Assembly (NCBI RefSeq): GCF_000521865.1
Contig: NZ_JAME01000019.1
Span: 28,538-92,537 of the forward strand
DNA: 64,000 nucleotides
Reading direction: 5' to 3'
Source: Roseivivax isoporae LMG 25204
GTDB taxonomy: Bacteria > Pseudomonadota > Alphaproteobacteria > Rhodobacterales > Rhodobacteraceae
Shown here: piece by piece, positions 37,653-46,555 of the stretch
Layout: every line of letters starts with the position of its first letter
Numbering within the stretch: the first letter of the stretch is position 1
The notes under the pieces: model-generated
What the model saw: the letters and a program-made list of their open reading frames with translations, nothing else
Database searches by the model: none
What the model was told of the DNA's origin: nothing
Program-made: the position numbers and the translations under genes

Positions 37653-40391
37653 CTATGCCGCGGCCTTGCGCGTCCGCGTCGCGGCCGACGCCCGGCCGCG
37701 CTGCATCCACACCACGAGCGCGAGCAACAGGAGCGCCGGGATGAACATCAGGTATTTCGACGGCTGCGGCAGCGGCTGCAGCACGCGCAGCACCTCCTGG
37801 TCCCAGTCGAGGCCCGCCTCCTGTGCCGTGCTGTCGAAGGCCACGTCGTCGATGATGAGGCTCTCGCCGTCCTGGCGGAAGATGATACCCGCCGCCTCGA
37901 GACGTTCGGCGCCGGTCTCGCCCTCGGGCAGCGCCAGGAGCGCGGTGAACTCGAGCGGCTCGCCGATCTCGTTCACGCCGGCGATGCGCAGGCGCAGCCG
38001 TTCGCCCGGCGGCGTGGTCTCGGCCGCCTCCTCGATCTGCGCGGGCGGCACGGCCTCGTAGGGCGGATAGACCATGTCCATCCAGAACCCCGGCCGGAAC
38101 AGCGTGAACGCGATGAGCAGCAGCGCCAGCGTCTCGTGGATGCGGTTCTTGGCAAGGAACCAGCCCTGCGTCGCCGCGGCGAAGAGCAGCATCGCGATCG
38201 TCGCGATGACGAAGACGAATATCCCTTGTATCCAGCCCACGTCGATCAGCAGGAGCTGCGTGTTGAAGATGAAGAGGAACGGCAGCGCCGCAGTGCGCAG
38301 CGAGTAGAAGAACGCCACCGCGCCGGTCTTGATCGGGTCGCCGCCGGACACCGCTGCCGCCGCGAACGACGCGAGGCCCACGGGCGGCGTCACGTCCGCC
38401 ATGATCCCGAAGTAGAACACGAAGAGGTGCACCGCGATCAGCGGAACGATCAGCCCGTTCTGCTCGCCGAGCGTGACGATCACCGGCGCCAGCAGCGCAG
38501 AGACGACGATGTAGTTTGCCGTCGTCGGCAGGCCCATCCCGAGGATCAGCGACAGGATCGCGGTCAGGAACAGGATGGCCAGGATGTTGCCGCCCGACAG
38601 GACCTCGACCACGTCGGCGAGCGCCGAGCCCACCCCGGTCTGGCTGACCGCGCCCACGATGATGCCCGCGGTCGCCGTGGCGATGCCGATGCCGATCATG
38701 TTGCGCGCACCGGTCACGAGCCCGTCGACCAGGTCGATCACGCCGCGGCGCGCCGCCTCGCCGTAGCGGCTCTGGTTGCGGAACATCGCCATGAGCGGCC
38801 GCTGCGTCAGCACGATGAAGATCATGTAGGCCGCGGCGTAGAACGCCGAGAGCCCCGGGCTCAGCCGGTCGACCATCAGCGCCCAGACCAGCACCACGAC
38901 GGGCAGGATGTAGTGCAGGCCCGACCGGATCGTCGGCCCGGGCAGCGGCAGCGTCTGGACGCCCTCGCCCTCCTTGTCGAGGGTCGGGATCTCCTCCTTC
39001 GAGGCGATGTAGACGAGGCCCACATAGACCGCGGTCAGCAGAGCGAAGAGGATCCATCCCGCGGTGTCCGGGAACACCGTGCGGATCCAGCCCATGCCGT
39101 AGTAGACGGCGAAGGACAGCGCGCAGATCGCGGCGATGATGAAGGCCATGCCGATCAGGCGCTGGACGATGGGCTTCGGCGTGTAGGCGCGCGGCAGCCC
39201 TTCCATGCCCTGCTTCATCGCCTCGAGGTGCACGATGTAGACGAGCGCGATGTACGAGATCACCGCCGGCAGGAAGGCGTGCTTGACCACGTCGAAATAG
39301 GGAATGCCCACGTATTCGACCATGAGGAAGGCCGCGGCGCCCATGACGGGCGGCATGATCTGCCCGTTCACCGAGGATGCGACCTCGACCGCGCCGGCCT
39401 TTTCCGAGGTGAAGCCCACCTTCTTCATGAGCGGGATGGTGAAGGTGCCGGTGGTCACCACGTTGGCGATGGACGAGCCCGAGATGAGGCCGGTCATCGC
39501 CGAGGAGACGACCGCAGCCTTCGCGGGGCCACCCCGCATGTGGCCCATCAGGCTGAACGCCACCTGGATGAAGTAGTTGCCCGCGCCGGCCTTGTCGAGG
39601 AGCGACCCGAACAGCACGAACAGGAACACGAAGGACGTGGACACGCCGAGCGCGATGCCGAACACGCCCTGCGTCGTGATCCACTGGTGGTTCATCACCA
39701 CGCCCAGCGATTTCGACGAATGCGCGATGAGCTGCGGCATGTAGGGGCCGAGGAAGGTGTAGGCGAGGAACACCGTCGCCACGATCATCAGCGCCGGGCC
39801 GAGCGAGCGGCGCGTGGCCTCGAGCAGCAGCAGGAGCCCGATGACGCCCACCACGAGGTCCTGCGTGATCGGCGCGCCGACCCGGTTGGCGATGCCGTCA
39901 TAGGCGAAATAGATGTAGAGCGCGGAGGACGCGCCGATGAGCGCGAGCGCCCATTCCCAGGGCGGCACGCGGTCGCGCGGCGACCCGAGCACGACGCAGA
40001 CGATGACCGCCGCGCCGATCAGCAGGGACCACCAGGCAGAGCCTCCCGACCCGACCCAGAAGAGGATCGACAGGAACAGCGGCACCACGATCCCGAGGCC
40101 CATCTGGAACGGCGTGCGCGCGGCCGGGAACGCCATGAACGCGAGGAACATGGCAAAGCCCAGGTGGAAGGCGCGGGCCTCGGTCGCGCCGAAGACGCCG
40201 AAACCCAGCATGTAGGGGATGGGCGAGGCGATCCAGAGCTGGAACAGCGACCAGGCCAGCGCGACCACCGTGATCAGGATGCCGACCGAACCAGCGGGCG
40301 AGCGTCCACCTGCATCCGTGGATGCGACGAGTTCGTCGAGCTCCTCCTGGCTGAGCGCCTTGCCGGCGCCCCGGTTGGGATCCTGGCTCAT
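37653..40391 (-). CDS. TRAP transporter fused permease subunit
   Basis: This 912-residue membrane protein fuses the small (DctQ-like, 4 TM) and large (DctM-like, 12 TM) subunits, as is typical of TAXI-TRAP systems. Landmarks include the TMTGLISGSSIANVVTTGTFTIPLMKK segment and MPPVMGAAAFLMVEY. The C-terminal ~150 residues include an extra soluble stretch followed by one TM. It would move a carboxylate or amino acid inward using a Na+ gradient. The ATG at 40391 is preferred over a longer frame because AGGGAGC precedes it. It is separated from the binding-protein gene by a strong hairpin. Confidence 0.93.
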   Translation of the reverse strand: MSQDPNRGAGKALSQEELDELVASTDAGGRSPAGSVGILITVVALAWSLFQLWIASPIPYMLGFGVFGATEARAFHLGFAMFLAFMAFPAARTPFQMGLGIVVPLFLSILFWVGSGGSAWWSLLIGAAVIVCVVLGSPRDRVPPWEWALALIGASSALYIYFAYDGIANRVGAPITQDLVVGVIGLLLLLEATRRSLGPALMIVATVFLAYTFLGPYMPQLIAHSSKSLGVVMNHQWITTQGVFGIALGVSTSFVFLFVLFGSLLDKAGAGNYFIQVAFSLMGHMRGGPAKAAVVSSAMTGLISGSSIANVVTTGTFTIPLMKKVGFTSEKAGAVEVASSVNGQIMPPVMGAAAFLMVEYVGIPYFDVVKHAFLPAVISYIALVYIVHLEAMKQGMEGLPRAYTPKPIVQRLIGMAFIIAAICALSFAVYYGMGWIRTVFPDTAGWILFALLTAVYVGLVYIASKEEIPTLDKEGEGVQTLPLPGPTIRSGLHYILPVVVLVWALMVDRLSPGLSAFYAAAYMIFIVLTQRPLMAMFRNQSRYGEAARRGVIDLVDGLVTGARNMIGIGIATATAGIIVGAVSQTGVGSALADVVEVLSGGNILAILFLTAILSLILGMGLPTTANYIVVSALLAPVIVTLGEQNGLIVPLIAVHLFVFYFGIMADVTPPVGLASFAAAAVSGGDPIKTGAVAFFYSLRTAALPFLFIFNTQLLLIDVGWIQGIFVFVIATIAMLLFAAATQGWFLAKNRIHETLALLLIAFTLFRPGFWMDMVYPPYEAVPPAQIEEAAETTPPGERLRLRIAGVNEIGEPLEFTALLALPEGETGAERLEAAGIIFRQDGESLIIDDVAFDSTAQEAGLDWDQEVLRVLQPLPQPSKYLMFIPALLLLALVVWMQRGRASAATRTRKAAA

Positions 40392-40474
40392 GTTCGTCGC
40401 TCCCTGTCGTCCCGCTGCGTGCCGTTGCTTGTCAGGCGATTTCAACAGCCTGCACGACACCATTATTGTTATCT

Positions 40475-40520
40475 ACAAAAAACGCGTTTTTGCGGAGCCC
40501 CATCGCGCGATGGGGCTCCG
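40475..40520 (-). terminator. Perfect 28-base palindrome plus T-tract between binding protein and permease genes
   Basis: Bases 40493-40520 are a perfect 28-base palindrome (13-bp stem when unfolded) starting 16 bases beyond the leftward TAXI stop. On the minus strand it is followed by CAAAAACGCGTTTTTT, itself a palindrome. It has the form of an intrinsic terminator, so it probably lets binding-protein mRNA exceed permease mRNA. Confidence 0.75.
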
Positions 40521-40536
40521 TCCGGCGCGGGAACGA

Positions 40537-41499
40537 TCAGGAACCGCCGTCCATCCAGCCCTTTTCCTGGTAGTACTTCTCGGCACCCGGGTGCAGCGGC
40601 GCGGAAAGGCCCGCCGACACCATCTCTTCCTCGTTGAGGTTCTCGAAGGCCGGGTGCAGGCGCTTGAAGCGGTCGAAGTTGTCGAACACTTCCTTGACCA
40701 CCGTGTACACGGTGTCCTCCGGCACGTCGGCCGAGGTCACGAAGGTGGCGCGCACGCCGAAGGTCTCGGTGTCCTCCTCGATGCCCTCGTAGAGCGATGC
40801 GGGGATGGTCGCCTCGGCGTAGAAGCTGTTGTCGGCGATCAGCTGGTCGATGTAGTCGCCGCTCACGTCGACGAAGACCGCGTCACAGCTCGAGAACGCT
40901 TCCTGGATCGACCCGTTCGGGTGGCCGACCTGGTAGACGAAGGCGTCGATGTTGTTGTCGCAGAGCGCCTGCGCCTGCTCGGTGGCCTGCAGCTCGGAGG
41001 CGAGCGAGAAGTCGTCGGTGGTCATGCCGGCGGCCTGCATCACCACGTCCATGGTGGCGCGCTGGCCCGAGCCCGGGTTGCCGATGTTGACCCGCTTGCC
41101 CTTCAGGTCCTCGAAGGTCTCGATGCCGGAATCGGCGCGTGCGACCACGGTGAACGGCTCGGGGTGGACCGAGAACACCGCGCGCAGGTTCTCGAACGGT
41201 GCGTCGAAAGACCCTTCGCCGTTGTAGCCGTAGTACTGCTGGTCGGACTGTGCGACGCCCATGGTCTGGTCGCCGGCCTTGATCGCGTTGATGTTCGCGA
41301 CCGATCCGCCGGTCGACGGCGCGGTGCACTGCAGGTTGTGCTCGGAGGTGCCGCGGTTGACCAGCCGGCAGATCGACTGGCCCACGACGTAGTAGACGCC
41401 TGTCTGCCCGCCCGTGCCGATGGTGATGAACTCCTGCGCCGACGCGGCCGAGCCGGTCATCAGCGCCGCAACGGCGGCGAGTTTGGTGAAATGCGTCAT
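40537..41499 (-). CDS. TAXI-family TRAP transporter solute-binding protein
   Basis: This 320-residue periplasmic protein has a signal peptide (MTHFTKLAAVAALMTGSAASA) and starts its mature part with FITIGTGGQTGVYYVVGQSICRL, the TAXI hallmark. LKGKRVNIGNPGSGQRATMD, AVFSVHPEPFTVV and ALCDNNIDAFVYQVGHPNG are further family segments. TAXI proteins bind glutamate or other carboxylates. It is followed by the fused permease, USP and the amine-metabolism genes on the same strand. A 254-base leader before it contains three GC-rich hairpins. Confidence 0.93.
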   Translation of the reverse strand: MTHFTKLAAVAALMTGSAASAQEFITIGTGGQTGVYYVVGQSICRLVNRGTSEHNLQCTAPSTGGSVANINAIKAGDQTMGVAQSDQQYYGYNGEGSFDAPFENLRAVFSVHPEPFTVVARADSGIETFEDLKGKRVNIGNPGSGQRATMDVVMQAAGMTTDDFSLASELQATEQAQALCDNNIDAFVYQVGHPNGSIQEAFSSCDAVFVDVSGDYIDQLIADNSFYAEATIPASLYEGIEEDTETFGVRATFVTSADVPEDTVYTVVKEVFDNFDRFKRLHPAFENLNEEEMVSAGLSAPLHPGAEKYYQEKGWMDGGS

Positions 41500-41538
41500 G
41501 TGATGGCTTTCTCCCGGTTATCGTTGTGTCTTTCCGAA

Positions 41539-41629
41539 CCGGCGGACGGGTCCGCCGGCGGAGAACTGGAGCGACGGGCCGCGTGCGGCCCCGCAAGGGA
41601 GCGACTTAGTCGGCCGCGTCCGCGCGGCC
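41539..41629 (-). promoter_or_regulatory. Three consecutive hairpins in the TAXI gene leader
   Basis: Perfect inverted repeats occur at 41539-41558 (8-bp stem, four-base loop), 41576-41591 (GGGCCGC/GCGGCCC) and 41612-41629 (GGCCGCG/CGCGGCC). They lie 40-130 bases upstream of the leftward TAXI start codon at 41499. If within the transcript they would make a highly structured 5' leader. No known riboswitch class is recognised. Confidence 0.4.
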
Positions 41630-41753
41630 ACACGAAGGCCTTGTCTGCCCAGCATTTATCGTCGGACCCGCAACATCGGACCCGGTGGTTCGTTAACGTT
41701 AGTCGGTGAATTTCGCGTGATCAAGCGCCAGTGCCTCGGCGGTGGCACGGGGC

Positions 41754-42377
41754 TCAGCGCAGCGCGCCGACCGCCCATTCGGCGAACGCCACGAGGAGCT
41801 GCGCCGACGCCGCGTCGAAGGCGGCGACGATGGTGCGCGTCTCGGTGTCCGCGGCGCGCGCCGTCGCCTCGAACGTCCGGCTCGACAGGATCGCGACGTC
41901 GCTCTCGCGCACCGCCTGCACGCTGAGCTGCAGGCGCACGGTCGCCCCCGGCCCGTCCGCGTCCGCCTCGGCCTGGAAATCGATGACGTCGGCGACCACC
42001 GCGACGTCCCCCGAGATGCCCAGGGGGTCGCGTCCCACGTAGGCGAAGGCCTCGGTCTCCTGCAGCGTGCGCAGCATCAGCGACTGCACCAGCACCGGCA
42101 CCTCCTCGCCCCAGCGGGCGTCGGGCAGGTACTGCGCCGCGAGCGGATCGGGCTTGACCATGATCCGGTCGGTGTCGAGCGCGCCGGTGGTGGTCGGCAG
42201 CACCACCGTCACCTCGAGCGACCGCCGCGGGCCGGTCGGCACCGCCTCGGGCGCGCGCAGCTCGTAGACGTCGAGGACCGCGGTCGCCTCGCCCAGCGCC
42301 GACAGGGCGGAGCAGCCGGGGCCGAGGAGAAGCGCAAGGATCGGCAGGAGGAACGCGGGGCGCATGGGCGGTCTCAT
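41754..42377 (-). CDS. ABC-type transport auxiliary lipoprotein (PqiC/LetA-like partner)
   Basis: This 207-residue protein starts with a hydrophobic leader ending LLGPGC, an imperfect lipobox, followed by a domain with VYELRAPEAVP and RIMVKPDP. That pattern fits the ABC-type transport auxiliary lipoprotein family that partners MCE proteins. The start ATG overlaps the MCE gene stop (ATGA), so it is coupled; MRPAFLLP at 42365 is an alternative start. It probably sits on the outer-membrane inner leaflet and receives lipid. Confidence 0.85.
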   Translation of the reverse strand: MRPPMRPAFLLPILALLLGPGCSALSALGEATAVLDVYELRAPEAVPTGPRRSLEVTVVLPTTTGALDTDRIMVKPDPLAAQYLPDARWGEEVPVLVQSLMLRTLQETEAFAYVGRDPLGISGDVAVVADVIDFQAEADADGPGATVRLQLSVQAVRESDVAILSSRTFEATARAADTETRTIVAAFDAASAQLLVAFAEWAVGALR

Positions 42378-44530
42378 CGTCTGAAGGCGGGGGCGTCGGT
42401 GCCGAGGAAGAACCGCGCGGGATCGCGCGAGAGCTGCTCGGTCAGCCGGTCGAGGTTGCGGATCAGCGTGCGGGTCTCGCTGGCGAGCGCGGTGTATTGG
42501 GGCAATCCCTCGCCCGCGAAGTCTGCGATGGGCCGGCCGCTCTCGGCCACGAGGCGCTGCACCTCGGCGAAGGTCTCCTGCGCCGAACGTGCCGCCGCGC
42601 GCAGGTCGGCGGTGACCGCCGGGATGTCGCCCGAGACCTGCGCCACCGCACCGTCGAGCGTCGCGATGGCCCGGCGCAGGTCGGTGGTGATGGTCGCCAC
42701 GTCCTCGTTGATCACCCGGTCGGCACCGGCAAAGGCGCTCTCGGCCGCCTCGAGCGTGCGCTCGCCGGTCTCGAGCGCGCGGTTGACGGCGAGAAGCGTC
42801 GCGTTCGCGTTCGAGAAGGTCAGCGTCGCCGTGCCGATCGCCGCGCGCGCCTCGTCGGTCAGGCCCGACACCTGCGACGAGGCATCGGAGAGGTTCGCGC
42901 CCACCTCCTCGATCACCCGCGCGGCGGTTGCGGTGGCCGCGCGCACGTCCGCGACCACCACCGGCAGGTCGGTCTCGGCGGTCTCGGCGATGGCGCGGAT
43001 CGCCACCGTCGCCTCGGCGATCGCGGTGCGGGCCTCGGCCACCAGCGCCGCGCCGTCCCCGGTCAGAAGCGCCGTGAACTCGCCCGCGGCGGCGTCGATG
43101 CTGCCCGTGGCCTCGGTCAGGCGGACGACCAGAGTCTGCAGCTCGGCGATGACGGGCTGCGCCTCGGTCAGTCGCTCGGTCGCGGCGCCGCCCGTGGCCT
43201 CGAACGTGGCGATCAGCTCGCGCGCGTCGCCGGTGAGCGCGGCCAGCTGGGTGCGCAGGTCGCCCACCGCGCCCTCGACCGCGGTCGCGAGCGCCGGCAG
43301 CTCCGTCGAGAGCAGCCCGTCGGCGCGGTTCAGCGCGCCCGTCGCCGCGGCCACCGTGCCGCGCCCCTCGGAGAGGAGCGTCCGCCCCTCCTCGGTCAGG
43401 CCCTCGAACGACGCGATGGCGCCGTTGGCGAGGTCGAGCGCCGCGCGCGCCTCGGCCACGAGCGCCGTTCCGTCGCCCATCATCAGCAGGTCGAAATCGA
43501 CCGCCGCCTGCTCGATCTCGGCCGTGGCGCGGTCGAGGTCGGCGACCAGCGCCAGCGTGTTGTCGATGAGCGGCTCGGCCTCCTCGAACCGCGCGGTGGC
43601 CGCGCGCCCCGCCGCGTCGAAGGTCACGAGCACGTCCTCCGCTTGCCGCGAGAGGCCCAGCAGCTCGCGCCGGATGTCCGAGATCGCGCCCTGAAGCTCG
43701 ACGGTCAGCGCCGGCAGGTCGTTCGACAGGTACCCGCCCGCATCCTCGACCGTGCCGGTCGCGGCCTCGAGCGTCACCTGCCCCCGTTCGAGCAGCGTCT
43801 GCGCCTCGCGCGCCGCGCCGCCGATGTTCACGAGCGTCTGGTCGGCGGTGGCGAGCACCGTCGACAGCTCGCCGGTCAGCGCCTCGAGCGTCGCGTTGAA
43901 GCGGTCGATCTGCGCGGCAAAGCCCGATATCTCGGAGGTCACGTCCGAGAAGTCGCTCAGCACGTCGGCAAAATCGCCGGACGCGCCCTCGACGTTGACG
44001 AGGATGGTCTCGATCCGTCCGCGGTTCTCGGGGCTGATCAGGGCGTTGAGCTCGCGCACCGTCACGAGCGTCTCGCGCAGAAGCTCGGGCGCGTCCTCGG
44101 ACAGCGACTGCAGCACCGACCGGCCCGCCGGAATGCGCGGGATGTCGTCTTGGGACGCCTCGGTCAGCAGCGGCGAAGCGGGTTCCCCGGCCGAGATGCC
44201 CACATAGGCGACCCCGGTCACCCCCTGGCTCTCGACCGTGGCCTCGGACGTGGTGCGCACCGGCGTCTCGGCGTCGACCTCGAGCCGCACCAGCACCGTG
44301 CCGTCACGGTCGGGCGCCAGCCGCACGTCCACCACCTGCCCCACCGGCAGCCCGGCAAAGCGCACGTCGGAGGCGTTCGACAGCCCCGACACGCTGTCGA
44401 AGCGCACGTCGTAATAGGCGAACTGCCGGTCGATCTGCACGTTCGCGAACCACAGGAAGAACCCGAGCAGGCCCAGCAGGCCCGCCAGCGTGAACGCCCC
44501 GATCAGCACGTAGTTGGCGCGCGTTTCCAT
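42374..44530 (-). CDS. MlaD-family MCE protein with long duplicated helical tail
   Basis: This 718-residue protein has one N-terminal TM helix (YVLIGAFTLAGLLGLLGFFLWF) and one MCE domain (about 38-115, with VSGLSNASDVRFAGLPVGQV). About 600 residues of Ala/Glu/Thr-rich helix follow. Residues 247-368 and 386-507 are an imperfect duplication with a 139-residue period (LLSTELPAL... against YLSNDLPAL..., then LTGDGAALVAEART against MMGDGTALVAEARA). E. coli MlaD has only 183 residues, so the tail may bridge much of the periplasm. It is the third gene of a permease-ATPase-MCE-lipoprotein operon and moves lipids between membranes. Confidence 0.9.
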   Translation of the reverse strand: METRANYVLIGAFTLAGLLGLLGFFLWFANVQIDRQFAYYDVRFDSVSGLSNASDVRFAGLPVGQVVDVRLAPDRDGTVLVRLEVDAETPVRTTSEATVESQGVTGVAYVGISAGEPASPLLTEASQDDIPRIPAGRSVLQSLSEDAPELLRETLVTVRELNALISPENRGRIETILVNVEGASGDFADVLSDFSDVTSEISGFAAQIDRFNATLEALTGELSTVLATADQTLVNIGGAAREAQTLLERGQVTLEAATGTVEDAGGYLSNDLPALTVELQGAISDIRRELLGLSRQAEDVLVTFDAAGRAATARFEEAEPLIDNTLALVADLDRATAEIEQAAVDFDLLMMGDGTALVAEARAALDLANGAIASFEGLTEEGRTLLSEGRGTVAAATGALNRADGLLSTELPALATAVEGAVGDLRTQLAALTGDARELIATFEATGGAATERLTEAQPVIAELQTLVVRLTEATGSIDAAAGEFTALLTGDGAALVAEARTAIAEATVAIRAIAETAETDLPVVVADVRAATATAARVIEEVGANLSDASSQVSGLTDEARAAIGTATLTFSNANATLLAVNRALETGERTLEAAESAFAGADRVINEDVATITTDLRRAIATLDGAVAQVSGDIPAVTADLRAAARSAQETFAEVQRLVAESGRPIADFAGEGLPQYTALASETRTLIRNLDRLTEQLSRDPARFFLGTDAPAFRR

Positions 44531-44533
44531 GCC

Positions 44534-45319
44534 TCACTCCTTCCCGGCCGTGGCCAGCGCGGCCCGCGCGCGGGGACCGTGAAAGTAGTCGTGCACCCAC
44601 GGATGGTCCACGTCGAGCATCTCCTGCATGGTTCCGGTCACCAGCACGCGCCGTTCGGCCAGCACCGCGACCCGGTCGCAGACCGCGTGCAGCGTGTCCA
44701 GATCGTGCGTCACGAGGAACACCGTCAACCCCATGGCGCGGCTCAGCCGGTGGATCAGCCGGTCGAAGGCCGACGCGCCGATCGGGTCGAGCCCCGCCGT
44801 CGGCTCGTCGAGAAAGACGATCTCGGGATCGCGTGCCAGCGCCCGGGCGAGGCCCGCGCGCTTGCGCATGCCCCCGGACAGTTCCGACGGATACTTGTCG
44901 CCCGCGAGGTAAGGCAACCCCGCGAGCGAGATCTTGAGATCGGCGAGCGCGGCGCGCGTCGCGGGATCGAGCCCCGGGACCGCCCGCATCGGCACCTCGA
45001 CGTTCTCGCGCACCGTCAGCGACGAGAACAACGCGCCGTCCTGGAACATCACGCCGATGCGGCTTTCGAGCATGGCGCGCTCGGCCTCGGTCGCCTGCTG
45101 CACGTCGGTGCCCAGCATCTCGATCTGCCCCGCCGCGGGACGCATCAGGCCGACGATCTCGCGCAGGAGCACCGACTTGCCCGTGCCCGATCCGCCGACG
45201 ATGCCGAGGATCTCGCCCCGGCGCACGTCGAGGTCGAGCCCGTCATGGACCACCTGCGGGCCGAAGCGCGTGACGAGGCCGCGCACCCGGATGACGATCT
45301 CGGCATCGGCATTGCGCAT
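44534..45319 (-). CDS. mlaF: ABC transporter ATP-binding protein (MlaF-like)
   Basis: This 261-residue ATPase has Walker A GGSGTGKSVLL, signature LSGGMRKR, Walker B EIVFLDEPTAGLDP and H-loop VTHDLDT. These match MlaF, which powers phospholipid transport to or from the outer membrane. It is three bases downstream of the permease and three bases upstream of the MCE gene, so the genes form a tight operon. The C-terminal YFHGPRARAAL extension is typical of MlaF and helps hold the ATPase dimer. Confidence 0.93.
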   Translation of the reverse strand: MRNADAEIVIRVRGLVTRFGPQVVHDGLDLDVRRGEILGIVGGSGTGKSVLLREIVGLMRPAAGQIEMLGTDVQQATEAERAMLESRIGVMFQDGALFSSLTVRENVEVPMRAVPGLDPATRAALADLKISLAGLPYLAGDKYPSELSGGMRKRAGLARALARDPEIVFLDEPTAGLDPIGASAFDRLIHRLSRAMGLTVFLVTHDLDTLHAVCDRVAVLAERRVLVTGTMQEMLDVDHPWVHDYFHGPRARAALATAGKE

Positions 45320-45322
45320 GGC

Positions 45323-46450
45323 TCAGATCCCCACCTGCGCGAAGAAGACCGAGAACACCGCGTCCGCCACGATGACGGCGAAGATCGCCGCCACCACCGC
45401 GGACGAGGTCTGCCGCCCGAGCGATTCGGCGTTCGAGCCGACCTTCATGCCCGCGTGGCAGCCCACCACGCCGATGATGACGGCGAAGGCCGGCGCCTTG
45501 ACCAGGCCCACCATAACGTTCTCGACGTCGGTGCCGTCGACGAGGCGCGTCAGGAACATCCCCGGCGAGATGTCGAGCGTGAGCCACGCCATCAGCCCGC
45601 CGCCGAACAGCCCCGCCACGTTGGCGATGAGGCCGAGGATCGGCAGCATCAGCAGCAGCGCCAGGATCCGCGGCACGAACAGCATCGCCGCAGGGTCGAG
45701 CCCGAGCGTGCGCATCGCGTCGATCTCCTCGCGCATCTTCATGGACCCGATGGCGGCGGTGAAGGCCGACGCGGTCCGTCCCGCCACGATGATCGAGGTC
45801 AGCAGGATGCCGAGCTCGCGCAGGATGGAGATGGCGATGAGGTCGACCACGAACACCTCGGCACCGAACTGGCGCAGCTGCACCGCCCCCTGGAACGCCA
45901 GCACCACGCCGATGAGGAAGGCCATCAGCGCGACGATCGGCACGGCACGGAACCCCACCTCCTCGCAATGATGCACGAGCGCGGTCAGGCGGAACTCGCG
46001 CGGATGCACCAGGCTCCGCCCGAGCCGCGCGAGGAACAACCCGAAGATGCCCAGCATCTCGGCCCCCGTATGGCCCGCGCCCGCCACCCGCCGGCCGAGG
46101 GCGTCGAGCCGGTCTGGCAGGCTCCGCCGCGGGCGGGGCTCGCTCTCGGCGCGGGGCAGCGCGGCCTCGACCGCGACAAGCAGGCTCTCTACCTCGGGCG
46201 CCGCGTGCTCGATCCGCAGCGCGTGCCCCTCGGCCGCGAGCCGCGCGCGCAGCGTGACGATGGCCCAGGCGCCCGCCGTGTCGAGCCGCAACAGCCGCGA
46301 CAGGTCGAGCGTCACCGGCCGGTCGGCCGCGACCGCGCGCAGCCGCGCGCCGGCCCCCGCCATCTCGGCGAGCGTCAGGCGGCCGCGGATCCTCAGGATC
46401 AGCGCGGGCTCGGTCGCTACGGTGTCGATTTCTGCGGCGGCGTCGGTCAT
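45323..46450 (-). CDS. mlaE: ABC transporter permease (MlaE-like) with N-terminal STAS-like domain
   Basis: This 375-residue protein begins with about 100 residues resembling a STAS fold (RPVTLDLSRLLRLDTAGAWAIVTLRAR). The MlaE permease domain follows with about six membrane segments and the conserved EEIDAMRTLGLDP segment that contacts MlaF. In E. coli the STAS protein (MlaB) is separate; here it is fused, as in many alphaproteobacteria. The ATG at 46450 is preferred to a GTG one codon upstream. It is the first gene of the lipid transport operon. Confidence 0.92.
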   Translation of the reverse strand: MTDAAAEIDTVATEPALILRIRGRLTLAEMAGAGARLRAVAADRPVTLDLSRLLRLDTAGAWAIVTLRARLAAEGHALRIEHAAPEVESLLVAVEAALPRAESEPRPRRSLPDRLDALGRRVAGAGHTGAEMLGIFGLFLARLGRSLVHPREFRLTALVHHCEEVGFRAVPIVALMAFLIGVVLAFQGAVQLRQFGAEVFVVDLIAISILRELGILLTSIIVAGRTASAFTAAIGSMKMREEIDAMRTLGLDPAAMLFVPRILALLLMLPILGLIANVAGLFGGGLMAWLTLDISPGMFLTRLVDGTDVENVMVGLVKAPAFAVIIGVVGCHAGMKVGSNAESLGRQTSSAVVAAIFAVIVADAVFSVFFAQVGI

Positions 46451-46555
46451 CACCGCCCCACCAAGCGCAAGCCGGGCCGGAAAGGCAAGCGGCCCCCGCC
46501 GCGGGGGCTGCGCGCCGCATTGCTTTTGCCACAGCCCCGGGCGGGCGGTGGCCTG

